Positions 1 through 13,600 of a DNA stretch of 64,000 bases are shown piece after piece. The notes under the pieces are model-generated. The model saw only the letters and a list, made by a program, of their open reading frames with translations, made no database searches and had not been told where the DNA came from. The position numbers and the translations under genes are program-made. Position 1 is the first letter of the stretch. Each line of letters starts with the position of its first letter. This DNA comes from Gyrodactylus bullatarudis (lineage: Eukaryota; Platyhelminthes; Monogenea; Gyrodactylidea; Gyrodactylidae), in assembly GCA_012064415.1 (NCBI GenBank), contig SSNU01000055.1:806001-870000 (forward strand). The letters are read 5' to 3'.

Positions 1-1680
1 CTGGTTAATTAGAAGAAGAAGAGGATTTGCTTAATTCACACAGAAAAATACTCCATATTGTTGGAGTGGAAGATTAGGCCATATTTTGAATTTCGAAAAA
101 ATGGCGGATTTTCGAAATTAAAATTTAATCTGTAGAAAAATATTGAGTAGCTAGCCTCATATAATATGGATAAGGTGTAACAAATGAGCATATAAAGTTG
201 ACTGATTTCAATTTTTAGCTATACACTGAAATAGTTTTTTTTCAGAAATTCTTATTGATTTTTAATTAGGTCGTGTAGAGTTAAAGCTGTAACTACTCAT
301 TCTACGCTAACATAGTCTGTGCGTCAAGATGACGAATAAATTTCTCCATTCAAAATTCTGATTTTATTTTCATTTTTTTCATACTAGACGAACGAGTTAA
401 ATAGGGTTTAGTGGTACAGATGGAATCAGGATAAACTTCTCTACAATATGAGACCAAAAACCGAGAAAAAAATTGCCCCAAAGATAATTTTGATCTACTT
501 CATAGTATGATTATAATCGGAAAAAACTGTTTCAAGAGTCAAAAACAAGGTGTATGCTATCTGATGAAGAAGAGTAAATGTTTGTTTTTCCGATTCCAGT
601 TGTCACATGCCCATATTTTAGAAGGGAGGGGTTGGGGTACAGTTACTATTCTGGTTAAATCTACTACCGTTAACAGAATGCCTTGTCATGAAATGAAACA
701 ATGAATGTATCTTTTGACTGAATATTCTACGGTATCCAGATTAAATATCAAGCTTGTTGAAATGAAAATTCTATTGAATAAAAGAGAAGAGAATAATTTT
801 AAAAGAGTAATAAAATATACGAATCCTCGGAGAGGAATGTAAAAGCATCAATTGGAATCTGATCAGGACGGACATATATCCCATAATAAAGATGAGTGGA
901 ATGGGGAGAGACAGCCAGGAAAACATAGAAATGAGAATAAAGTCATAAAAATACAATACAAGATCAATAAATCTTTTGAAAGATAACCAGCAAAAGGTTT
1001 AATACGTTCCATTTTCTCCTAACTAATTCATTTAGACTATTGAAGCACTAAGAATTAAATCGATAAATCTTTTCTTAATGAACCTATGATTAGGTTTAAC
1101 GATAACTAATAATTCGTGATCAGCGTCAAATTTTGTACCAGAAAAATCTGGTTTGAATGAGATATCCAGACACCCCCACCACCCGTGTAATTATCGTTAC
1201 TTAAAATTTTTCTTCGTTCCTATAGACGGATTGCATGGTTCAACAGGAACGAAATTTTAGTATTAAATTAACAAAGAGATTTGATATCGTTAGAAGATAA
1301 TGGTATTGTTTACATTGCTTAAAGGGTAAATCAAGATGATAAGAATAGCAAAATTATTTCAGATACCAAAACAGACCCAGTAATATGCTTTACATCATTT
1401 GAATTAAATTTCATCGCTCATGAACATATTAAAAATGAAATTTTTAGCGCCGTAATAAATTCAATAAAAGTCAAAAGATTTATTCATTCCCATAAACCGT
1501 AGCGCTGAGGGTTGTATGGAAATTAATAGGGATACGATATTTTTTTTAATCTAGACTTGACAAGGATTCTATCATGGTAGGAAAGGCTTGTTTGATGAGC
1601 AAATCAAGAAGATAAAAACAGCAGATGACTAGCATTCAAAGTAAAACAGACAAAATAGTTTAATTTAGATCATCTTAGAT
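1..1680. other. Gene-free stretch downstream of the FARP-like gene
   Basis: I see no recognisable protein, RNA gene or clear repeat here. I looked on the minus strand for the missing second half of the DH domain and the PH domains of the FARP-like gene that ends at 1681 and found nothing convincing. The short ORFs at 507-704 (+) and 771-956 (-) have no family resemblance. Confidence 0.5.
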
Positions 1681-4600
1681 TTAGCGCTCTAATTTAGAAC
1701 TCACGTTAAAGTTGTCAATATTTTGACAGAAAATATCAGCTATTCTTGAAGAGTTCATGAGATTTTTCTCAGCCACCTTCAAAATTTCTTCATTCATCAA
1801 AATATCGGTGTTATTAACGTTGTGCGAGCTAGCATTTTCATCGCTCAAAAACTCATGGGAAATATTAAAGTTCATTGAAGGATTCGAGAGGGTCACTGGA
1901 TTCACCTGATCCATGTCAACGCGGAGAGAATGAAGTTTGGCAGAGTCCTCATCACTAGAAGCCTCACAATCCTCATCAGACTGAAGGAATTTATCAGAAT
2001 TCGTCTCAGAGTCTGAGGATAACTGATAATTTTCCTTGAGATCGCGGATTCTATGACGATAACGTCGAACCTTGTTCAGGCTTTGAGCATAAAATTGAGA
2101 AGCAAGACGTTTGGAATCACACATGTTGTTTATTGCTTTAAAAAAAGTAATTTTTAATTGGCCAAATGAATAAAGCATTCTGATTGGTTATGAAAAATTC
2201 TATATAGACTTACAATTTTTATAAAAGTTTTCTTTGTTTGCTATTCTGTAAAGTTCGTTTAGTTTCTTCTTTTGTTGAATGTAGGCATAGTTTGCCTGTT
2301 CCAATTCGTACAACCTTATCCCAAAGACCTCGTAGATATTTGTATGAGTTTTGATAATCTTTTGAAGTTTCGGCCAAATGCTCCTGGCAAAGAAGTTGGT
2401 CAAGTATAGATTTTGAGCCTCCTTCAAATGGTCCATGAGGAGCTATACAACAAGGAAAATGGAATAATTTCTGGGAGTATTTTCAAATGAAAGATTTAGA
2501 CAAACTTTTGTTACAATTTTGAGCTGATTCAGATAGGTTTTTTCAGTGTTCAACAACTCTTTCATTACATTGTAAAGACGGTTTCTGATCAATTTGTTAT
2601 TCTAAAAAATGAGATAAAATAAATTTTTTAAAATCTTTTCATAATATGCCTCAAAAATAAACCTGTATTCACTTCTTATTGGTTCAATAGAAATTTTATG
2701 AGTTTTAATTGGTCCAAAATTAATATAGTCAATCAGACATTTATTACTGAAATGAATAAGAATGTTTTAAATTGATTTTTTTCCATATCCAAGAGAAAGA
2801 GGGAATCACAGTTGAAATCCATTCAAGATTGGAAATAGATCAAGAGAGATAATTTTCCATTCTTCCCCAATTAAAGGGAAGATATGATGTCTAATGATGA
2901 TTTGAAAAACATGCATTTACCAAGAAAGCTTTCAAGAAGAGAGGATTATATCAACTGCATTATATATATATGTACATGTATTCTTGAATTTGTTGATTAT
3001 TTGATCAAGAATTATTATCATTATTAGTAATAATTTATTACTATTGGTACTAGTAAAGATTTCTTCATCTTTTCGATAAAGGACTAGAGTTCAACTCGTA
3101 ATGACTTCTTCTTTGGAGAGGAAAAGAGTTTAAATCCAACTTGAGAGAATAAAAAGCCTCCCAAGTGCATGAATAAAAGGAATCGATCGAGACTGTGTAC
3201 AATAAATCATTTTGATTATTTTCCTTTATAGTTCTAATCAACTGTATAATTCTATTGAAAAACTTGACTTATTTCATAATACAGATTATTCATATTCATA
3301 TTAAAGTAAGCCCCTTGGTTCGTAGAGTTGGAATATTTACCCTTCTGTATAACTAAAGCTACAGTTGATATGAAGTTGGGAATCTATAAGTTTTACAAAA
3401 ATCTTAATTTTTTCATCAAGAATTCGAATGTTAAAAAATTTTGCTGAAATTGTTGAAATTTTATAGGCGATATTGTGATTTTCTTGATTTTTATAGAAAG
3501 CAAATTTTTTTCCTCAAGATCTCAGAATTTTCTTTAGATTTTTTTGAGATCCGATCCAAAAGGCTCACTTTTACTGGTCAAAGAAAAAAAATCAAAGAGA
3601 CATTTAAAAAATTTCAAAAATAGCCCCAAATAACCGTATTTTTAAATTTTTTTGATTAAAAACTTATTCCCCAAAATATATCATCTTCTCCAAGATTAAT
3701 TTGTTGGTCAATCAGAGTCAATACTGTAAAAGGCAAAAAAAGTTTAAGAATCGAAACTTTAAGCCTGCAAAGATTTCATATACTAAACTTATATACTATG
3801 GCGATCTGACCTCTTCGAATCAGGCCTTACTTCAAACACTTACATTTCTCGAAAGGCTATGTATGGAATTTTTCGATGTAGATCCTTTCGGGATACGTCG
3901 ATTGGACTTTGATTTCTTTGATTCATTCAGAGTATTGCATTTCTCATGGGCTATTTGGATAGACTTTTTTTTCTTATTATAATTATTCTCAGGTTCACTA
4001 CGCGCTCTACTAAGGTCTCGAGTCTTTGTTGGCAAATTGATTTCAGTTGTCTTATCATTCACTATTTCATCCCAATTAGACCAGGTTGTGAAACCAGTTA
4101 TCATGGATATCGCTTCCAGGGATCCTCCAATGATACTGTTTGGCTCATCGAAATTCGAATGGTCTGACTGGAATGTGTAAGAGAGAAGTTTAACCATGGG
4201 AAAAATTAAATATCGACCCAATAAGACATCAGAAAATATTATTAGTTATTATTATTTTTGTTTGAGAAGTTATCGATCAAAAAATGACCCATATTTTATT
4301 AAAAAATCAGGCTATCTTTGAAGCTTTAGCAGATAGAGTTCAGGTGATTGCGTATATGAATTCTACAGGTATGATTCCTCGATAAAAGTTATCTTACTTT
4401 TTATCTATGACCCTGGGAAGTAGGTTTTCAAAAAAACGTTTTAACCAAAATCTATTACTTTAAACTTGTATAGCGCGAGTTTGACGAATGATAGAGCCAA
4501 GATCTTTGCGTATTCCAGGAGATTAATAAATTTCCTATCCAATGGGTGGTAAACAAAGTATTTTCTGATTTTTGAATGAATAATAATGAGTTGCTAAAAT

Positions 4601-7600
4601 GACATGTATTAGAACTATCACTGTGGGACTTTAAGGGTTGATAAGACGTAATTACAGTGAACTTCCTAAAAAAAGTATATAAAGAAGAGGATCTGACTAA
4701 AATATTTTAACCTCTTTACTAATGAGTAATGAGATGAATTTAAGATTTTTTCTCCCTCCATCCACTTTGAGTGCTTCTATCTCTCTCATTTCAAGTTCAA
4801 ATGTGTTGAAAATTTGAACATGTCACCTATGTCTATCCTTCTATTACCAGAATAATTTTCTAATTCATATCTCTTAAAACAGCACCTTTGATAAATACTT
4901 TTGAAAAAAGGCTTGTAATTTTTAGTTTAGGGCTGAATGAATAAAAATGATTTTACGAGGGAACTATCACTCACATCAGGATTATCAGGACAGACTCTAA
5001 TCTGGTTGCGTTCTGTTTCATGAATTATTGTGACAGAATCATTCAAGGATGGCTTCTGATTTTTATCAGCAAAATTTTCTTGTTCAATTTCTCGATAGAT
5101 ATCCGGTAGTTGATCAAAGTTCCGATTCACCTTATCCTCAAGCAATAAGCCAGGCAAAATATCTGATTTACTGTTCCGTATACCGAGGCTTTGGCATGCT
5201 TCATCAATAGCCCTGACAAAGTCCGCTTTATCAGTTAAGATAGAATCCTCTTTTAGTTCCCTTTTAAAATGACAGAAAAATCATTTTAACAAATTGGTAA
5301 AGCGGTTGGAAAGTTTACTTACTCAATGTCGAGAGAATTTCGGAGTTTATTCTCGCATATTGTATGGGAGGACTCATCGCCAATGAAGACTTCACTGATT
5401 AATAGTTCCGAATTATTGGTTGTCTGATTAAAGATAATTTCAATTGAGATACTTTATTAAATAATGAAAAAAAACATAACATTTTCAAAATGCTACGCTT
5501 TCCCATGAAAATTCGCCTATGCCAGTTACAGATATTTGAATATTTGATCAAAAAAAAATAAATTCTAAATTTGACAGACAATATCAAAGATTGCTTCTAA
5601 GCCAGGACAGACTGCTATGAAGTGTAAAGCAACAGGTTTTGCAATTTTTTAGATGAATTGAATCGGCCGAATTGGAATTAAAAAAAACCGTTGGCTTATT
5701 TTATAATAAGATCCAAAAAATTGATTTGTTCCTGACTTTGCGTAGAAAAATATTGTGTTTTTTTTATTATTTTGAACCGAGTAGTTCCTTAGGGAAGTGT
5801 TCGGCATAGATTGATATTTTGAGTTTTGGTGTAAAGAACACAAAAAGTATAGGTAGACAAGTCAGCTGAACACCTGGCTGACAATCAAGATCAAATTATA
5901 GATTTTGATGACGTAAGAAGTCTAAGAAACATTAGGGAAAAATATGATTTTGGAGAAATTAAACTAAACGAGGTTGTTATGAGAAATCATTGGTTAGAAT
6001 TGATTGATTAAAGTTGAAAATAAATCTGATTGGCTTAATGTTTTGATTGGTCACACGCAAAGTTTAAGAATCCCAAGTTTTTTGAAAAATCTCACGCCAG
6101 AAGAAGAATTCGGCATGTATTCGAAATATTGTGTGAGTCCAAACTATTTTTATCAGGGTAATCTAAATGTTTTTTATTCTAATCTTAATCTTAATCACTA
6201 TACTTTTTATATTTATAGATTTTTAAAGAAATTCTACACCTTTTTCCTCCTTCTCTTTTTCTACAAATAGACCAATACAAGCCAGGTAGCAAGCAAACAA
6301 CGTTCGAATTTTTCATATCATAAAGCTGATGATAACTCACAGGGTTCTTTTCAGATGAAAGACTGTCAATTTCCTCCCTTTTATCGTCCATTATTGGCGA
6401 GGAGAGATTTTTGAATTCTGTCAAGAAATGAAATTTTGAAAATAAGGGATTATAGAAAATTTGAATATGAAGTATCAATCTTCAATAACCCTAGCCCCAT
6501 GTTTTCATAATAGGCTAGCAAAATTTGAGGAAAAATAAACGGAAAGAACACACAAAATGATCATTACCTGATTTAATCTCAATGCCGTGAACCGGTGTCG
6601 TTGTTGTGATATTTGAGAATTTAGCATTGCTCAAATTTACCGGAATTGATTTCATGTTCATCCTTGGAACGAATGTGGATAATTCATCGATCATGGTTGT
6701 CTTCAGATGAGAGACAGATCGGCTAAGCTTTTTATTTTTCTGGTTGGACCTTTGAAAAATAAAAACAGTTACATTTTGGTTGATAATATATCTCAAGTAT
6801 ACGATTCTTCTTCAAAAAAAATTAGCAAAACTGAATGATACATCTACGGTCTGTGGTAATAAACTGACACTTGATTGTTCTTGAACCTTTACTCAAATTT
6901 GTTTACGCGCCTATGAGAGTTAAAATTACTACAGTTCATTCTAAGATCAAAGTTGAGAATACGTAATTTTTATAAAGGCCTCTTCTGAGCTTATATTGTA
7001 AGGTGTTCCTAGCAAGAATAAATATGAATTCAATGTTGTCTTTAGAGCTCAATAAATTATAAATTTTATCAATTATATATAAATTATCTTTGCAATTGAA
7101 AATTTCTTCAAATATATTCGCAGGAGAAAATTATTTACACAAGAGGTACGTGCAGTAATGGAAAAGCGAGAATTTCCTATCAAATTTTTCTATTGGATGA
7201 GTAGTGGGAAAAGTACGTAATTCCCACTCCGACAAGTATTTCGGACAGGATGGATATTTTTTTCCCCTGAAATAGTTTGATTTCCACGTCTAAGAATAAT
7301 TTTGATTTATAATCGAAAAAGTTGTCAAAATTTAAGTACTTTTCATCTTCAAGAATTATTGCACTCCTTCAAGACGCAGATTTTAGAGGGAAAAATTCAT
7401 TCATGTACTTTTGGGTGAACACGGAGTCTGAAAAAAATGGAAAAGTTACAACTCATATTTCTAAATGCTGTGGAAACGATGCCGGAATCAATAGTTTAGG
7501 TCACTGCAAAACAATTTTCTCTTCAAATCCCAGTGGGGGTCATATCTGAGACAGGTGACAATTTCAAGCCATAATTCTGTTTTTAAGAAAAGAAACCATC

Positions 7601-10600
7601 TTGAAATTTAAAAAAAGTTTGCCATTTTCAAGGTGTATATCGCACAAGGGAGAATATCTTCTAAACTAAAGGTTATATTCTGAAACCATAAAATTTTGAA
7701 TCTCACCGATGTACCTTGAAGAAATTTTCTCAGGAAGTTTAAAGTTTGAAATTTTTGTAAAAATCGCAAGATTCATCTTGTGAAAAATATAAATTTATTC
7801 ATAGACGTTTATATCTTGCCTAGGGAAATGTAGGTTAGTTTCTTTAAAAGGCAATGTACCTCTCTGTCTGTGAAAATATATAATAATAATTAGATATTGA
7901 TCCATCGATCAAGATTCATTCTTGGCCAGTACAGTAATAATTACCACCCTAACAAACTTTAGTCTATCCAAAAGAGGGGAGATTTACTAGAATCTAATAT
8001 CTAGACACTTAATCCTCATAACCTAACCTTGGTAGAGTTGTAATTTTTCTTGGATTAATCTCTTTCCCATCAATTTAGAATGAGGATTTTGTTTTTAGTG
8101 AAGATATCAGAGATAAATATTAGAACTAAACGTTGGAAATACTGCGTAAAAGAAAGAGAAAAATAAAATCATTTTTGCCAATCGGATATAAAGGAAACCC
8201 ATATGGGATGATTACAAAAGGTAGAAGATCGATCATTAATAACAAGGAGGTTTATTTTTATTTAACCCTTTCGATACCAGAGGTCATAAATGACCTCTAT
8301 GTTCAAACTGAATTTTTTCAATGATTTTGAAACATTTTTTTATGATTATTTTTTGATAGTATATCACAATCTTAGTTTACTATCATGCTATGTTTTTGCT
8401 AGCCAGGCATAAGAATGCCATAGATATTTGAATTTTTACCGAAGGAAGTAGAATTACTTAATTCATGATTCTTTTTGATCGAAATTATTAAACTTATCAA
8501 TGTTCAGAGATAATAAGATTAATTTCCGTAGAAGCTAAATAGTTAATCCAAAACAAGGTGTATTTTTTAAGCATGAAATCAATGAGCAGTTCCATCAATA
8601 GTCTCGTGAAAATGGGCAATTTTCAACCCCATTTTTACCTTAGATCTTCAATATCTAGGTTATTTTGTAATAAGATCGAATGAAATATAAAAGATATCCT
8701 TTTTGACATTAATTGAGTCTTTGAAACAATTAACTTTCAAATAAATCATTTCTTTGGCAAAGTTTCACTCTAAATTACTCACCAGTAGATGGGAATTTCA
8801 ATATAAATCAGACCCTGATGAAATTATGTGTAAGAAAAAATTTTCATAAAATTTTGTCCTAGTAATTGTTTTTTATCATCACATTTTAGGTAATTCTGTG
8901 AGAGAATTAAGCCTAAGACTTTATTCGTTTAGCTATGGTATCGAAAGGGTTAAGATTGTAAAATCAATGAATGCTTCAATTTTGTAGTTATGGACCTGTC
9001 ATCCTCTCGGATTTTTCTGTACAAATTTATACACATGAAAAATCAAAATTTTTGAGGAAAAAAGGGAGCGAAACAAAATTCTTTTTATTTTAGCTGGAAA
9101 TCTAGTTTTTCTGGGAACAGATGATGATGGTTTCATACGAGTAAAAAATTCAAATTTTGTGATCTGGAACTAAGATTGAAAGATTCTCGAATGATCAAGA
9201 ATGATCTTTAAAGAGGATAGCCAAAGAAAAAAGAATACAAAGTGCAACAGAAAAATTGATTTATCGGTCATAAAATTGTTTGCTTTGGGGCCTTTATCAC
9301 ACCTGGAATATGTTTAACCCTAAAAGTCCCACAGTGATAGTTCTAACACATGTCATTTTAGCAACTCATCATTATTTATTCAAAAATCAGAAAATACGAG
9401 TCATGAAAAAAAATTCTCTTAAGATCTTAAGAAAAATAGATTTTAATATAATTTAGAATCTTTTCCTATTTTTCAAAATTTTTCTGATTCATGTAAATGA
9501 AATCAATAAATTCTGTTAAGTAAGAATTTTAAAAATTTCTTTTTGCTAAATGTGAGGTGTATGGGGCTCGAGCATGCAATTCGAATCGAATTTTGATCGT
9601 GAGTGATTTTAAATTTGATTTATATAAGGATCACCCTTTGTCTCTCACTTTCTAATGTGATGATGTTTTCAAGACACGAGGGAAAAAATTATTTCAAAAA
9701 AAGAAATGTCTAATGGACTCATCTCACTCTCTCTGAAAGTGAGAACATATCTCAATCACTCATTTGTTTTTGATTTAAAAAAATTTTTTTTGTCTCTATT
9801 GAATGGATAAAAAGCTTTCAACAAAATGACGTATTCCACGATCTAGTTTATATCGTTGTACACTTGTTTCAACTAGCCCACTGCCAAGTGTTTTTTAACT
9901 CATCTGTAGTTTTCTTTTTTAATGTTCCTATATGATAGTTTGTATTTCTACATAGATCTATGTAAATCATAATACACTACCACAATAAATGATGATGATA
10001 TAATTGTAATTATTAAATAAACATAGGAAGAATAGATACTGCATTTTTGTATGTGTTCAGTCAAAAAGAAATTCTATAGATTGTTATCAGAACTCTCTCT
10101 GAACGATCAGTATTTTTTAATCGAATTAATACAATTTTCCAGTTAAACTATACTGTATAATGAAATTAAACTTTATCTATACAGTTGTAAAAAACATTTC
10201 GATACAAACATCTTCTTGAAAAGAATGTAGAGAGTTGCAAATTAATTTGCAATTTCCGGACCCATTCAATTTTTAAAGAGTGATTTTTTTCTAGCCAATC
10301 AAAAATGATGATGACTATCCAATGAAATAATAACTAAAACCAAAAATCCCTGGACTCTGATTTGTTCAGTTTTTTATTGCAAAACCCCATTGAAATATTA
10401 ATCATCTTTATTAGGAGACTAAAAATACTTACTCAATAATGTTTGAACTAAACTGGTTCGTCGACAATAACATGAGCCGATAATGATTACCCAGCGATGT
10501 TGACTTGTCATGAATATTTGAATGAGATTTGGACTTGTTCTTGACAAAATCTTCAGTCGGATTGTTTTCTGTCAGAATGTCAGCTTGATGATTAAAGATA

Positions 10601-13600
10601 CGATGGAGAGGTTCGTTTAAATTGAGGTTATAGCGTAGCGAAACACGAGAAGCTGATGACGAACGTCTAAAAGAAAAAGAAAATGATATTCTTACTACAA
10701 AAACCCTACATGGTTTTACTCCTTTAGGAATGATTTTTTTCTCAATTAAATAATCAAGGTAGAGTAATTTTCTGATTTCAACCCTGGGTTGTTTCTATCA
10801 CATGGATCATTTCAGCAGTTCAGTCTCATTTATATAAACCTATTTGACATGAAGATGAGAATTTACTATTTTTACAAAAAACACAAAAAAAAATTTGCAT
10901 TCTCAAACGGAATAAGCTAATAAGTTGTTGATATTCAAAAAAATTCAATCTGACCAAAATAAGGCCGTTTTTCCAATTTCGAAAATGTACAAAATTTCCA
11001 CTTTTTTAACTTTAGAACCAAAAATTTTCATCGATTTTGATGATTTGAAGCAGTTAAGTGATGATATTTGGGATCAACATTGAATTCGAATTCATCTGTA
11101 GAAGTTCACTGAAAGTTCATTACTGTGGGAAATCGAACCATTTGAATTTTTCGATTATCACAAAGGCAAATTATCCAGAATCTTGAAGCCCAACTTTTTC
11201 TCGAAAACAGTAAGATCTCTGCTATCTCTATTCTAAATTCTAATTCTTCGTTTAATGTTGATCCCAAATATCAGTGCTCATCTGCTTCGAATCATCGAAA
11301 TCAATAAAAATTTTGGGCTCAAAAGTTGAAAAAGTGTAAATTTGCTACATTTTCGAAAAATATCGAGTTTTTTGTAAAAATAGTAAATTCTCATCCTTAT
11401 GCCAATAAACTTTAGAAAATACTCTGTCCTCAACCCATTCTTACCAATATCCAATAATAAAGTTGGCATAGAAATTAGCCTAGTTTTGTAATACTCTCTC
11501 AATTTAATCTTCATTCTCCCTGTATACATTACGTTAAATAAGACTGGAGTATATGAAACGTGAAATTGATGTATCGTATCCAAAATTTCACTCATGACTG
11601 CATTCACACAGTGTCATCAGCATCATCCATTTAATACTAATAATATCCTGAATGTGATTTTTCCCTCAAACTCCTTTCAAAACCAATCCAGTACACTTTT
11701 ACCTGTAAGTGTAGTTTATAGACTAAGAAGAGAATCTTCCATTGATAATAAATTTTTCATGAATATATTTTAAATTTTTGTATTATGTACTCTTATTATA
11801 TACTCTTCAGAGGGAGGGATTACCAGAATTCACCCATTTCCTAAGGGAAATACAATGTAAGAAACTGATGACAAAATAATTAATGTAATAAACACAGAAA
11901 TCGATACAGTACGTTGCATCAACAAATTTTCTTCTTTTCTCTTGGTTAATGACTTGTATATGGTTAGTTTGACATTCATTTGGAAAATAAACCAATATTA
12001 GATCATAATGGGTTAAAATAATACACTACTCCACCTACCCCTCTTGGACCGCAATATAATTTGAATGATGAAAAATGTTAGACTATACAATATTCTTTTT
12101 GTGGAAAATATATTATTATTGTCTCATGTGTGATAAAGTGTCTACAGTAGAGAATTCGGAAATGTTTACAATAAAATAGATGGCTGTAAAACCATCAAGT
12201 ATTGAATTGATTGAACGAATCGATCTTATGATAATTTTAACCCTTCACGTCTGAGGGAGTTTTCTCATGGCTGATAAATCAAAAGTTGTTTTAACTCTTT
12301 CTTATTCTGTAGAAGCAACACCTGAGAACTAATTCAGTGGAACACAACAATTTCTTGAGCGATAAGATACTTGTAATACTTTGTTCGCCCTTCGTTAGAA
12401 AGGAAATTTACTAAGCTAAAAAAATATGTATAAAGATAGCTTTTCCCTGATGTCAACCAGAGTTAATCAAAAAAGGTGATTTTTTGAAATTTTTGTCCAA
12501 TATTAAAAAAATATTTAAAACGTTTTTTTCTGTTTTAATTTGATGAAGCCATCAACAAATTGTCTACCCCTTTAATGTGTATTAATCGATATTTTCTACC
12601 GACACAAAAATCGTCAACAGATATTTCAATTTCCTAATAAGGAGCTAATAGGCGTGAAAAGTAAGTGTAGGAAAGATTTCATCTCTAAATTAAGGATTTG
12701 AAAATGTTTTTGTTCTAGAATATTCTATCCTCTCAATAAAGTTTATTACGCTAACTACTAACTAAATAATCATTGAGAAATAGAATGTTCTAGAAAAGAA
12801 TATTTCAATGATCAAATATGAAGAACACATTTTATGCTTATTTTCTTTGACATTACTATTTCTTTCATGAGTTGTAAAATATTAATGAACTTTTAACTAA
12901 TATCATTTTTGAAAAATTACCACTCAGTTCTTGCTGCACAAATATTCCCCCATCTTTCCAAAATGAAATCTATTTTCAAAGAGATGGAATAGCTATGGGA
13001 TCACCACTGAGCCCAATACTAGCGGACATTTTTCTTGGTTTCTTAGAAAAACACAGAATGCAATACATCATCAACAGATATACAGACATGTACATCAGAT
13101 ACGTAGATGACACTTTCATAATAATGAAACAAAATGCTTCTATTTCAGAATTCCATAGAGAGATGAACTCAATTCATCCTAACATCAAATTCACAAAAGA
13201 AGAAGAAATAGAAGACACATTGAGTTTCCTAGATGTAAAGCTAACGAGAAAACCTGACGGAACCCTTAAAAGAAATATCCACCATAAGAAGTCAGACACT
13301 GGAAAATATCTACATTTTTCAAGTTTCTGTCCAAAAAGTTACAAAACAGGTTTAATTATTGGCTTAATCAAGAGGACCAAGAGAATTGTCAGCGAGGAAG
13401 AATTCCTAAAAGAAATTGATGAGATAAAAGAAAGACTCAGAGAAAACGGATATCCTCAAAATTTTGTTCGCAAATATATAGAAAAGGCTTTAGAAGATGA
13501 AGCAAACAACCAAGAAGATATTCAAGAGGAACAAAATGATGAAACCATCCGGATCTATGTCAAATTATCGTTCAAAGGAGATGGCTTTAGTCATGATTTA

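Larger units (their letters stand above)
6750..10432. other. Large FARP-like intron with MITE insertions
   Basis: Intron 10 of the FARP-like gene, about 3.7 kb. It contains the TTAA element at 8266-8949 and the MITE end at 9316-9400. I found no exon or RNA gene in the rest; short ORFs at 7322-7549 and 8133-8324 are not similar to any family I know. Confidence 0.6.

Noticed and set aside
11278..11607. 109-aa minus-strand ORF
   Set aside because: Runs through the right arm of the foldback at 10852-11400, so it is a by-product of repeat sequence.
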